From the NCBI RefSeq assembly GCF_900102885.1, contig NZ_FNGE01000003.1, forward strand, positions 248,001-312,000: a stretch of 64,000 nt of DNA. Reading direction: 5' to 3'. Shown here piece after piece: positions 43,562 to 53,605 of the stretch. The position numbers were made by a program, and so were the translations under genes. Within the stretch, counting starts at the first letter, position 1; every line of letters starts with the position of its first letter. This DNA is from Paracoccus chinensis (GTDB lineage Bacteria > Pseudomonadota > Alphaproteobacteria > Rhodobacterales > Rhodobacteraceae). The notes beneath the pieces were generated by a model. That model saw only the letters and a list, made by a program, of their open reading frames with translations, did not search any database and was not told the origin of the DNA.

Positions 43562-44017
43562 ATGAGCCGCTTCGCCCTGATCGCCACATTGGCGTTTTCC
43601 CTTGCCGGTTCGGCGCTGGCCCAGGGCATGCCTTTCGAGATGCCGCGGGCAGACGATCCCCCGCCCGGCGCGGACCGGCCCTATGAACTGCCGGGCGAGG
43701 ATGGCGGCGGCCTGCTGGAAGGCCTGCTCAACGATTTCGTGACCCGCACCCAGCCGCACCTGGAGGAGCTCGCGCGCGACATGGGCGGGTTGATGGAGGA
43801 TTATCGCCCCGTCTTCGAGGAACTGTCGAAGGTCATGGACGACATCGGCAACTACCAGATGCCGCCCGAGCGGCTGCCGAACGGCGACATCCTGATCCGC
43901 CGCAAACCCGATGCGCCCCCGCCCCCGCCGCTGGGGGATCTGCAGAACCTGCTGCCCGATCGCGCGCCCGCGCCCGCCCTGCCCCCGCCCGCGGACGGGA
44001 ACGAGATCACGCTTTAG
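43562..44017 (+). CDS. Secreted acidic protein of unknown function
   Basis: A 151-residue protein with a signal peptide (about 1-20, GSALA|QG). The mature part is acidic with two helical stretches (GLLEGLLNDFVTRTQPHLEELARDMGGLMEDYRPVFEELSKVMDDIGNYQMPPERL) and a proline-rich tail. The middle segment IGNYQMPPERLPNGDILIRRKP looks conserved in Rhodobacteraceae from memory, but I know no function. The stop codon overlaps the convergent exonuclease-fusion gene's stop by 4 bases. Confidence 0.8.
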   Translation: MSRFALIATLAFSLAGSALAQGMPFEMPRADDPPPGADRPYELPGEDGGGLLEGLLNDFVTRTQPHLEELARDMGGLMEDYRPVFEELSKVMDDIGNYQMPPERLPNGDILIRRKPDAPPPPPLGDLQNLLPDRAPAPALPPPADGNEITL

Positions 44018-46167
44018 TACCGCAGCCGGGCGAACTGGGATCGATCCGAGGCCGCCCTTGCCTGTCCCAGCGTGACGATCCCCTGCCGTTCCAGCAGCGG
44101 GATCATGCGCCGGAACACCTCGGCCGTGGCCAGCGCGTCGCCAAGCGCGGTGTGCCGGCCGCCGATCTGGACGCCCAGCCGGGCGGCAATGGCCTCGAGG
44201 CTGTGGCTCTCCTCGGCCGGGTGCAGGATCGAGGACAGAAGCAGGGTATCCAGCACAGGATGGTCGAAGCGCAGGCCTGTGGCGGCTTCCTTCAGCTTGA
44301 GAAAGCGCATGTCGAAGGCAACGTTGTGACCGACCAGCACGCTGCCCTCGGCAAAGCGGTGAAAGACCGGAAGGACCTGCGCGATGGTGGGCTTGCCGCG
44401 CACCATCTCGTCGCGGATGCCGTGGATGGGGATGCCCGCCTCGGGGATCGGGCGCTGCGGATCGACCAGCTGGTCGATCGTCTCCCCGGTCAGGAGGCGG
44501 CTGTTCAGGATGCGGACGGCGCCGAGCTGGATGATCTCGTCGCCACCCAGGGGATCGAGACCGGTCGTCTCGCAGTCGAAGACGGTGAAGGCCAGCGCCG
44601 ACAGGGGGCGGGCATCCCCGGCCTCGGCATGGGCGGCAGCGAAGAGGTCGAAGTCGTAGAACTCGGGCCGGCCGCCGATGGGCGCGTCGGCGGGCGCGGT
44701 CTCGACGGCGGCCAGGGGCAGCAGCAGGCGGAAGAAGGGCCGCCCGTCGTCCCGGTTGCGGTCCAGCCAGATCTCGCCCCCGTGGCGGTCCACCACGTCG
44801 CGGACCGACGCCGCCGCGCAGGCCTCGGTCGGCTCGTCCGGCAGCGCGCTGAGGTCGCGGGCATCGATAGGGTCCAGGCCCTCGCGCAGCACCCAGCCCA
44901 GGTCCAGATGCGCGTGGCCTCCCGCCCGCGTCAGCCGCAGCCACAGCACCGGGTCCGCGCCCAGCGACAGGATGCGCGTCGCCAGATGGTCCAGCGCCGC
45001 GATCAGGCCGAAACTGTCGATCCGCAGCCACAGGTCCTCGGCGACCGGCAGCGTGGTGATCGGCGCGTTGGCGGTCGCCTGCAGCTTGCGGACGGCGGCG
45101 GCCATCAGGTCCGTGGCCAGCATGTCGTGCAGCGGCCAGCGCGCGGCGAGTTCGGGACCCGGCTCGTCCTCGGACAACAGCCGGTCGCGCATCCGGGCGA
45201 CCTCGTCACGGATTACGCCCAGGAAGCGGTCGTGGTCGGCGGGCGCGAGGTCGGGATAGTCCAGCATCTCCAGCGCGGCCTGCATGTTGGCGATCGAGGC
45301 GCGGCCCTGCTCGGCCATGCGCAGCAGCGCCCGCTCGCGCCGGGCCTGCTGCTGCTGGTCGCGGGTGATGTCGTCCACCAGCAGGACATAACCCCTCAGC
45401 GTGTTGTCCTCGGCCTCGGCATGGCGAACGGGGGCAAGGCTGATGCGCAGCAGATGCCCAAGGGGCGTGGCGGTCACGACCTGCGCCACGGCCGAGTGCG
45501 GGGGCACGCCGCGCGCGATCCGTCCGTCGACCGTTTCAAGCGCGTGGGCGATGGCGGCCGGGTCCAGCACGGCATGGATCGAGCGCCCGAGGCCCACCAG
45601 CTCGGTTACCTCCTGCGGGGAAAGGTTGCGCGCGAGCCTGCGCATCCGGGCGTTGAACAGCAGGATGCGGCCGTCGCGGTTGCAGACCACGACCGCGTGG
45701 TCCAGCTCGTCCATCAGCGTGGCCAACTGGTCCCGCTGCTCGGCGACGCTGCGGCTGGCCTGCTCGACAAGCTGCGCCATCTCGGCGCGCAGTTCGTTCC
45801 GGTCGCGGGCGAGGCTCTCGATCTCGGCGGCCAGCGCCCGGGTAGCCGGTGTGGCCGGCGCCGCGTCGGGCAGGCTGACTGCATCCTCCTGCGCGGCAAG
45901 GATGCGCGTGGCGGCCAGCAGGCGCGAGGGTGCCAGCACCCAGGTCCGGTAAAGCCGCCTTGCCAGCCACGCGCCCAGCAGCGCCGTCCCCAGCCACCAC
46001 AGGATCAGCACCATGCCGTGCGTTTCCAGCGCAGCCCCTGCCGCCACACGCAGTGCCGTCCCACTGGAGCCAAGCGCCCCAAGGAACAGCGCCGCTCCCA
46101 AGACGGCCCACAGCGCCAGCGCGACCCCGGGCGCCAGCATGGCTGCCACGAGACCGCGCGGCGTCAT
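44014..46167 (-). CDS. Membrane PAS/pseudokinase/DEDDh-exonuclease fusion protein
   Basis: A 717-residue fusion. Two transmembrane segments lie in the first 70 residues, then a HAMP-like helix and a PAS domain (about 150-270, LDHAVVVCNRDGRILLFNARMRRL). Residues about 285-500 resemble a histidine kinase core that lacks the phospho-acceptor histidine (ASIANMQAALEML) and most ATP motifs, keeping only a DRHGGEIWL-like end. The C-terminus (527-717) is a DnaQ/polymerase III epsilon-type exonuclease with D531, E533, D619, H672 and D677 all present. Last gene of the acetate-linked operon, its start overlaps the response regulator's end by 4 bases. The nucleic-acid substrate and any signal are unknown. 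Confidence 0.85.
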   Translation of the reverse strand: MTPRGLVAAMLAPGVALALWAVLGAALFLGALGSSGTALRVAAGAALETHGMVLILWWLGTALLGAWLARRLYRTWVLAPSRLLAATRILAAQEDAVSLPDAAPATPATRALAAEIESLARDRNELRAEMAQLVEQASRSVAEQRDQLATLMDELDHAVVVCNRDGRILLFNARMRRLARNLSPQEVTELVGLGRSIHAVLDPAAIAHALETVDGRIARGVPPHSAVAQVVTATPLGHLLRISLAPVRHAEAEDNTLRGYVLLVDDITRDQQQQARRERALLRMAEQGRASIANMQAALEMLDYPDLAPADHDRFLGVIRDEVARMRDRLLSEDEPGPELAARWPLHDMLATDLMAAAVRKLQATANAPITTLPVAEDLWLRIDSFGLIAALDHLATRILSLGADPVLWLRLTRAGGHAHLDLGWVLREGLDPIDARDLSALPDEPTEACAAASVRDVVDRHGGEIWLDRNRDDGRPFFRLLLPLAAVETAPADAPIGGRPEFYDFDLFAAAHAEAGDARPLSALAFTVFDCETTGLDPLGGDEIIQLGAVRILNSRLLTGETIDQLVDPQRPIPEAGIPIHGIRDEMVRGKPTIAQVLPVFHRFAEGSVLVGHNVAFDMRFLKLKEAATGLRFDHPVLDTLLLSSILHPAEESHSLEAIAARLGVQIGGRHTALGDALATAEVFRRMIPLLERQGIVTLGQARAASDRSQFARLRY

Positions 46168-46529
46168 GTCAGAAGCCCCCGGACACGCTCCAGCAGCTCG
46201 GCGGCCGAGAAGGGCTTGGTGACATAGGCGTCTGCCCCTGCCCCGAGGCCCCGCGCGATGTCGGTGGGCCGCGCCTTGGCGCTGAGCATCAGGATGCGCG
46301 TGCCCGCGATGGAGGGATCGGCGCGCACCGCCTCGCAGACCTCGAAGCCCGTCAGGCCGGGCATCGTTGCGTCCATCAGGACCAGGGCCGGGCGCTCGCG
46401 GCGGATCAGATCCAACGCCTCGGTGCCGTCATGGGCAGTCAGGATGCGGTGCCCTTCGCGCCGCAGCATGAATTCCAGCGAGACGAGGATGTTCGGCTCG
46501 TCGTCGGCGATCAGGACGGTCAGGGTCAT
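46164..46529 (-). CDS. Single-domain response regulator (CheY-like)
   Basis: A 121-residue receiver domain with no output domain. The acidic pocket is IADDEPN, the phospho-acceptor is in LVLMDATMPG, the switch serine in MLSAKA and the lysine in YVTKPFS. Start and stop overlap both neighbours by 4 bases (ATGA), so it is coupled to the histidine kinase before it and the exonuclease fusion after it. With no DNA-binding domain it may pass the signal to a partner protein, perhaps the fusion. Confidence 0.92.
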   Translation of the reverse strand: MTLTVLIADDEPNILVSLEFMLRREGHRILTAHDGTEALDLIRRERPALVLMDATMPGLTGFEVCEAVRADPSIAGTRILMLSAKARPTDIARGLGAGADAYVTKPFSAAELLERVRGLLT

Positions 46530-47242
46530 GCCGATCCCTCCGTTGGCGGCACGGGCAGGCGTATCACGAAGCAGGCGCCTTCGGCGGGCTCGGCAACCAG
46601 CGTGCCCCCGTGGCCTTCGACGATGCGGCGGCTGATGGGCAGGCCAAGGCCGGTTCCGGGGGGACGCGTCCCCTGCGGCCCGAGGCGGCGGAAGGGCTGG
46701 AACACGGCCTCATGCTGCCCGGGCGGGATACCGGGGCCGTTGTCCCTGATGCGGATCACGGCCTCGGACCCGGTCTCAAGGCTGACCGTGATGCGTCCTC
46801 CCTGCCCTGGCACCATCTTGGCGGCGTTCGACAGCAGGTTCAGCAGCACCTGCAGCAGCCGGTCGCAGTCGCCGCGCACCGCCACAGGCCCGGCCGGCAG
46901 CTCCAGCGCGATCCGGGCGTCCTTCCCGGCCAGCAGCGGCGCAGCCAGGCGCGCAGCCTCGCGCAGCAACCCGCCCAGATCCACCGGCCCCAGTTGAAGC
47001 TCGGCCTCGTCCGAGCCCAGCCGCGCCGCGTCCATCACCTCGTCCACCAGCCGTCCCAGCCGCTGCGACTCGGCGGCGATGATGGACAGGAAGCCCTGCC
47101 GCTCGGACCCGTCCATGTCGGGGGCGTCCAGCATCATCTCGGACAGGGCGCGGATCGTGGTCACGGGGGTCCGCAGCTCATGGACAAGGGCGGCGACCGC
47201 CTCCTCCTGCCACAGGGGCGCGCGGTCGGCCCCGCCGGTCAT
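46526..47242 (-). CDS. Soluble sensor histidine kinase
   Basis: A 238-residue protein made of the kinase core only: H box ALVHELRTPVTTIRALSEMM, N box LLNLLSNAAKMV, G1 IRDNGPGIP and G2 GTGLGLPISRRIVEGHGG. There is no transmembrane or sensor domain, so input must come from another protein. It overlaps by 4 bases the DUF294 gene and the receiver gene. In some bacteria a related kinase is fused to an acetate symporter-like part (CrbS); here transporter and kinase are separate genes in one operon. A much longer open frame upstream is a shadow of the DUF294 gene. Confidence 0.9.
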   Translation of the reverse strand: MTGGADRAPLWQEEAVAALVHELRTPVTTIRALSEMMLDAPDMDGSERQGFLSIIAAESQRLGRLVDEVMDAARLGSDEAELQLGPVDLGGLLREAARLAAPLLAGKDARIALELPAGPVAVRGDCDRLLQVLLNLLSNAAKMVPGQGGRITVSLETGSEAVIRIRDNGPGIPPGQHEAVFQPFRRLGPQGTRPPGTGLGLPISRRIVEGHGGTLVAEPAEGACFVIRLPVPPTEGSA

Positions 47243-48732
47243 ACCGCCAACCGGAAATGCTGGGTGATCCAGGCGCGGAAGTCGGCCACGATCGCCAGCG
47301 CCTGCTTGAGCCCCTGCCGGTTCAGCGTCCCCAGCGCGTCCAGCCGGATCAGGTTGCCGGGCGCGCGCCCTTGCGCCACCTGGGCCAGGTTGTTGTCCAG
47401 CTTGACGGCCATCAGCAGGTGCAGCGCGTCCTTCAGGTCGCGCGCGCGGGACGCCTCCATGTGGCCCGCCTCGACCAGCGCGTCCAGCCGGTCGGTCGTG
47501 GACAGCTGCGGCAGACGGTATTGCAGCGCCAGCGCCCGCGTGCCCTGCACCAGCGGGAAGATCCCGAGCTTCTTGATGTCGATCTCGGCCGCCGCCCGCC
47601 CCGTCAGCCCCGGCAGCCGCCGCCACCAGCTGCCGTCCTGCGAGAAGCTGTGCACCGAACCGGCGAAATGCGCGAGGTAGGCGTCGTTCCCGGCCATCAG
47701 GCGGCCCATGTGCGCGCGCAAGGCCTGCAGCAGGCTGGGATCGCCCGCGACCGGCAGCGCGTCCATGAAGATCGCGAGGTTCATCGGCCCCTCGGGGTCG
47801 CTGCCGTGGACCCAGCCGCCGAGGGCGCTGCGGAAGCCCGAAACGGGCTGCCGCCATTCGGGCCGGCTCGCCATGATCCCGCCGGGACACGGCGGATAGC
47901 CGAAATCGACCAGCGCGGCGGTAAAGGCCTCGGTCGCCTCGGCGGCGGCGCGGGGATCGTAGCCGTCGCGCAGGATCAGGCCGTTGTCCTGGTCGGTGCG
48001 CATGATCTGCTCGCCCCGCCCCTCGCTGCCCATGACAATCAGGCAACTGTTGTCGCGCAGGTGCGGGTCCGCGACCAGGTCCCACAAGCGGCGGAAGACG
48101 GCGCGGTTCAGTTCGTTGACCATGCCCGCGATGACCTCGACCCGGACGCCGTCGCCGTGCAGCACGCCGATCAGGGGCACGATCTGGTCGGCCGCGGCCT
48201 TGAGTTCCGCGATCGTCTCGGCTTGCGCGGCCATCAGCGCGATCAGGTGGGAATGGTTGGCCAGGAAGCTCATCAGATCCAGCTGGCCCAGAACGCCGAC
48301 CACCTGATCGCCCTGGCGGACGACCACGCGGTGGACGCGGTGGCGCAGCATCAGGATCATCGCTTCCAGCAGCTCGGCCTCCAGCGGGACCGAGACGGCG
48401 GGGAAGCTCGCGACGTCGCGAACGGGGATGATGGCGGGCGGACGCTCGAGCAGCAGCACGTCGCGCAGGTTGGTGGTGGTGAAGACACCCAGGCGCCCGT
48501 CGTCCTGGACGAGCGCGTCACCCAGGCCGCGCTCGGCCATCTGGCGGCACAGCGTCAGGACATCCAGGCTACCCTCGACCACGAAGGGCTTGCGCAGGAA
48601 GGCGTCCCCCACGCGGGAATGGATCAGGGTCAGCGCCTCGCGCCGGGCATGGGGGTCGGCGGGCGCGTCAAGGGAAACGGCCGGACCCGAAGGTCCGGCC
48701 GCCGTGTCTTGCAGGGGGCGCCTGCCGCTCAA
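47239..48732 (-). CDS. CBS-domain DUF294 nucleotidyltransferase-like protein
   Basis: A 497-residue protein with two CBS repeats (about 50-170, [18 protein letters not shown] and [17 protein letters not shown]) followed by a DUF294 nucleotidyltransferase-like domain with [17 protein letters not shown], where the Gly-Ser and Asp-x-Asp pattern of nucleotidyltransferases is kept, and a C-terminal DUF294-C helical region. The usual N-terminal cyclic-nucleotide domain is missing. The start is a TTG at 48732 overlapping the ActP stop (TTGA); no ATG lies near. Proteins of this type often accompany acetate permeases and exonuclease-like genes; their reaction is not established. Confidence 0.88.
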   Translation of the reverse strand: MSGRRPLQDTAAGPSGPAVSLDAPADPHARREALTLIHSRVGDAFLRKPFVVEGSLDVLTLCRQMAERGLGDALVQDDGRLGVFTTTNLRDVLLLERPPAIIPVRDVASFPAVSVPLEAELLEAMILMLRHRVHRVVVRQGDQVVGVLGQLDLMSFLANHSHLIALMAAQAETIAELKAAADQIVPLIGVLHGDGVRVEVIAGMVNELNRAVFRRLWDLVADPHLRDNSCLIVMGSEGRGEQIMRTDQDNGLILRDGYDPRAAAEATEAFTAALVDFGYPPCPGGIMASRPEWRQPVSGFRSALGGWVHGSDPEGPMNLAIFMDALPVAGDPSLLQALRAHMGRLMAGNDAYLAHFAGSVHSFSQDGSWWRRLPGLTGRAAAEIDIKKLGIFPLVQGTRALALQYRLPQLSTTDRLDALVEAGHMEASRARDLKDALHLLMAVKLDNNLAQVAQGRAPGNLIRLDALGTLNRQGLKQALAIVADFRAWITQHFRLAV

Positions 48733-50462
48733 TGCGCCGAGGCTGCGGCCGCGCCGATGCCGGTTTCGGACCGGATCTGCTGCGGCACGTAGCCCGCCTT
48801 GTCGATCTGGGAACGCCGGCTCTTGTCGGTGACCGAGAAGAGCCAGATCCCCAGGAAGGCCAGCGTCATCGAGAACAGCGCGGGCGAGGTATAGGGGAAG
48901 GGCGCCGAGCCCACCTCGTTGCCCAGCGTGGCTTCCCAGACCGACGGCGACAGGACCGTCAGCACCACCGACGAGATCAGTCCCAGGAAGCCGCCGATCA
49001 CCGCGCCGCGGGTCGTCATGCCGCCCCAGAGCAGCGACAGGAACAGCACCGGGAAGTTGGCCGAGGCCGCCACGGCGAAGGCCAGCGACACCATGAAGGC
49101 GATGTTCTGCTTCTCGAAGGCGATGCCCAGCAGCACCGCGACGACGCCCAGCGCCAGCACGGTGATGCGCGACACCCGCAGTTCCGCGGCGCTGTCCGCG
49201 TGGCCCTTGCGGATCACGGTCGCATAGATGTCATGCGACACGGCCGAGGCCCCCGACAGCGTCAAACCGGCCACGACGGCGAGGATCGTGGCGAAGGCCA
49301 CTGCCGACATGAAGCCCAGGAAGACGTTGCCGCCGACCGCATTCGCCAGGTGCACGGCCGCCATGTTGTTGCCGCCGATCAGCGGGGCGCCCAGCACGCC
49401 GCCTTCCAAGAAGCCCGGGTTCGTCAGAACGAAGGTGATGGCGCCGAAGCCGATGATGAAGGTCAGCATGTAGAAATAGCCGATCCACACCGTGGCCCAC
49501 ATCACCGACTTGCGGGCCTCCTTGGCCGAAGGAACGGTGAAGAAACGCATCAGGATATGCGGCAGGCCGGCGGTGCCGAACATCAGCGCCATGCCGAAGG
49601 AGATGGCCGAGATCGGGTCCTTGACGAAGTTCCCCGGTCCCATGATCGACCGTCCGGCCGTCGCCGCCTCCTCGGGCGCCTGGCCCGCGCCGGTGGCGAT
49701 GTCGGTCTTGATGCGGACGGATTCCGCGAACAGGCGCTCGAAGCTGAAGCCATAGGCCGACATCACCATCAGCGCCATGAAGGACGCCCCGCCCAGCAGC
49801 AGGCAGGCCTTGATGATCTGCACCCAGGTGGTCGCGGTCATGCCGCCGAACAGCACGTAGATCATCATGAGCGCGCCCACGATCACCACGGCGACCCAGT
49901 ATTCCAGGCCGAACAGCAGCTTGATCAGCTGTCCCGCGCCGACCATCTGCGCGATCAGGTAGAAGGCCACCACGACCAGCGTGGAAATCGCCGCGAACAT
50001 CCGCACCGGCGTCTGCTCGAAGCGGAAGGCCGCCACGTCGGCGAAGGTGAACTTGCCGAGGTTGCGCAGCCGCTCCGCCATCAGGAAGGTCAGGATCGGC
50101 CAGCCCACGAGGAAGCCGATCGAATAGATCAGTCCGTCGAAGCCGCTGGCCATCACCGCCGCCGAGATCCCCAGGAACGAGGCCGCCGACATGTAGTCGC
50201 CCGCGATGGCGAGGCCGTTCTGGAAGCCGGTGATGCCGCCGCCCGCGGTATAGAAGTCCGCGGCCGACTTGGTCCGCCCGGCCGCCCACTTGGTGATGAA
50301 CAGCGTCAGGACGACAAAGACGGCGAACATGCCGATCGCGGTCCAGTTGGTCGGCTGGCGCGCCACCTCGCCTTCAAGGGCGCCGGCAGCCAGCACGGCC
50401 GACGGGAGGGAGATCAGCGTCGAAAGGCCGAGGATGCGGCCAATGGTCGGGAAAGCCGTCAT
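48729..50462 (-). CDS. actP: Cation/acetate symporter ActP
   Basis: A 577-residue sodium:solute symporter family permease that brings acetate and related monocarboxylates into the cell. It has a signal-like first segment ([13 protein letters not shown]) and about 13 transmembrane segments, with the family motifs [32 protein letters not shown] and [25 protein letters not shown]. The frame extends upstream past 50462 but that part is the DUF485 gene in another frame. Its start overlaps the stop of the DUF485 gene by 4 bases, the standard DUF485-ActP pair. Confidence 0.95.
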   Translation of the reverse strand: MTAFPTIGRILGLSTLISLPSAVLAAGALEGEVARQPTNWTAIGMFAVFVVLTLFITKWAAGRTKSAADFYTAGGGITGFQNGLAIAGDYMSAASFLGISAAVMASGFDGLIYSIGFLVGWPILTFLMAERLRNLGKFTFADVAAFRFEQTPVRMFAAISTLVVVAFYLIAQMVGAGQLIKLLFGLEYWVAVVIVGALMMIYVLFGGMTATTWVQIIKACLLLGGASFMALMVMSAYGFSFERLFAESVRIKTDIATGAGQAPEEAATAGRSIMGPGNFVKDPISAISFGMALMFGTAGLPHILMRFFTVPSAKEARKSVMWATVWIGYFYMLTFIIGFGAITFVLTNPGFLEGGVLGAPLIGGNNMAAVHLANAVGGNVFLGFMSAVAFATILAVVAGLTLSGASAVSHDIYATVIRKGHADSAAELRVSRITVLALGVVAVLLGIAFEKQNIAFMVSLAFAVAASANFPVLFLSLLWGGMTTRGAVIGGFLGLISSVVLTVLSPSVWEATLGNEVGSAPFPYTSPALFSMTLAFLGIWLFSVTDKSRRSQIDKAGYVPQQIRSETGIGAAAASAH

Positions 50463-50767
50463 TTCAGCGCCTCGCGCTTGATGCGATCGGTCAGGTCGTC
50501 GTATTCGCGGTTCGCCCGCATCACGTAGATTGCCGTCACGATGATGGTGAACAGGATCACCCCGAAGCCCAGCGGGATGCCCCAGGTCATGACGCCGCTG
50601 CCGATGGGCGTGGCCAGCGTCTGCTTGCCGAACGCCACCAGCAGGATGAAGCCGTAGTAGACGATCATCATGGCGATCGTCAGCAGCCATCCGAAACGAA
50701 GTCTTCGGGTCCGAAGCTCGTGATAATTCGGATCGGATGCGATGCGTTGTAGCATCGGGTCCAGCAT
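50459..50767 (-). CDS. DUF485 membrane protein, ActP partner
   Basis: A 102-residue protein with two transmembrane segments (about 28-48, 62-84) in the DUF485 layout [26 protein letters not shown], then [30 protein letters not shown]. YjcH-type proteins of this family are co-encoded with ActP; their role in acetate transport is not settled. It is the first gene of the permease operon, 133 bases downstream of acs on the same strand. Confidence 0.93.
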   Translation of the reverse strand: MLDPMLQRIASDPNYHELRTRRLRFGWLLTIAMMIVYYGFILLVAFGKQTLATPIGSGVMTWGIPLGFGVILFTIIVTAIYVMRANREYDDLTDRIKREALK

Positions 50768-50807
50768 GGGAATGTCCCTCCTCCCTAGGTATCTGCCCTT
50801 TTCTTGC

Positions 50808-50841
50808 CCGGGGACGCGCCGCAGGTGCGCCGCGTCCCCGG
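50808..50841 (-). terminator. Hairpin in the acs-DUF485 gap
   Basis: Arms CCGGGGACGCG and CGCGTCCCCGG with an inner loop of 12 bases. A second hairpin GGGAGGG/CCCTCCC lies at 50858-50878, nearer the acs stop. Neither has a T-run on the minus strand, so they may act as partial terminators or stabilise the acs transcript. Confidence 0.5.
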
Positions 50842-50900
50842 ATCTCCTGCCGAGGCCGGGAGGGGACCGGGCCCTCCCCAGCCCGGTGGCATGTTCCGCG

Positions 50901-52859
<1,959 letters not shown>

Positions 52860-52969
52860 GTGACCTCCCTTGCACTCGATAGGCCTGCGGCGGCTCCCTC
52901 CGGCGCAGGAGCCCGGCCGGCATCGCGTCCGGGCTGAACCAAGCCTAACAATGGTTTCGGGCTTGTCAC

Positions 52970-52987
52970 ATGCAAATATTGCAAAAC
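52970..52987 (-). promoter_or_regulatory. TTTGCA-type repeat upstream of acs (ScfR/RamB/PccR-like site)
   Basis: On the minus strand two half-sites, TTTGCAA and TTTGCAT, follow each other with a 2-base gap, 111-128 bases before the acs start. Regulators of the short-chain fatty acyl-CoA (ScfR) family, such as RamB and PccR, bind TTTGCAAA-like half-sites; the match is from memory. Confidence 0.55.
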
Positions 52988-53050
52988 TATTTCCGGATGC
53001 TGTCTTGGCTGTAAAAGTCGGCGGCGGGATTCACAGCAGGAAAAGGCGCC

Positions 53051-53572
53051 ATGACCGATCCCGTTTCCGATCCGCATCGCACGCCAGATGCCGAGGCGAA
53101 CGCGCAGGCGCGGGCGATCCTGGCGACGGCGCGTGACGCGGTGCTGTCGGTCCTCGATTCCCGAGGCTGGCCGATGGTGTCGCGCATCGCGCTGCAAGTG
53201 GACGCCGGGGGGCAGCCTCTCGCCATGCTGTCGGACCTCGCGCTGCACACGGCGGCGCTGCGCGCAGATCCCCGGGCGGCCCTGCTGGTGGACGCACCTG
53301 CCACCGAAGGCCAGCGCGGCATGTCCCTGACCCGCGCCCGTCTGTCGCTGCAGGTCGAGGCACATCCCGTCTCCCCTGCCGAGGACGAGGCGCTGCGCCG
53401 CGCCTGGCTCGCACGCGACCCCAAGGCGCAGGTCTATGCGCGTCTGGCGGACTTCCGCCTGTGGCGGATGCGGCCGCGCGGCGGACTGCTGAACGCAGGC
53501 TTTGGCCGTGCCTACCGGCTGAGCGCGGCCGACCTCGGCTTCGGCAGGCACGACGAAAGGCCCGGCGACTGA
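53051..53572 (+). CDS. Pyridoxamine 5'-phosphate oxidase-like FMN-binding protein (HugZ-like)
   Basis: A 173-residue split-barrel protein of the PNPOx-like superfamily. The segment ARAILATARDAVLSVLDSRGWPMVSRIALQVDAGGQPLAMLSDLALHTAAL is characteristic, followed by AALLVDAP and RARLSLQVEA. It is short of the C-terminal haem-binding domain of longer HugZ proteins. Such proteins bind FMN, F420 or haem; substrate unknown. Divergent from acs, across a gap that holds the TTTGCA-type site. Confidence 0.88.
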   Translation: MTDPVSDPHRTPDAEANAQARAILATARDAVLSVLDSRGWPMVSRIALQVDAGGQPLAMLSDLALHTAALRADPRAALLVDAPATEGQRGMSLTRARLSLQVEAHPVSPAEDEALRRAWLARDPKAQVYARLADFRLWRMRPRGGLLNAGFGRAYRLSAADLGFGRHDERPGD

Positions 53573-53605
53573 CCGCCGGGCCCTTCCTGTTTCCCTGTCC
53601 CGAAC

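Noticed and set aside
46526..48085. 519-codon histidine kinase with N-terminal extension
   Set aside because: The part above 47242 is a shadow of the DUF294 gene; the ATGA overlap fixes the start at 47242.
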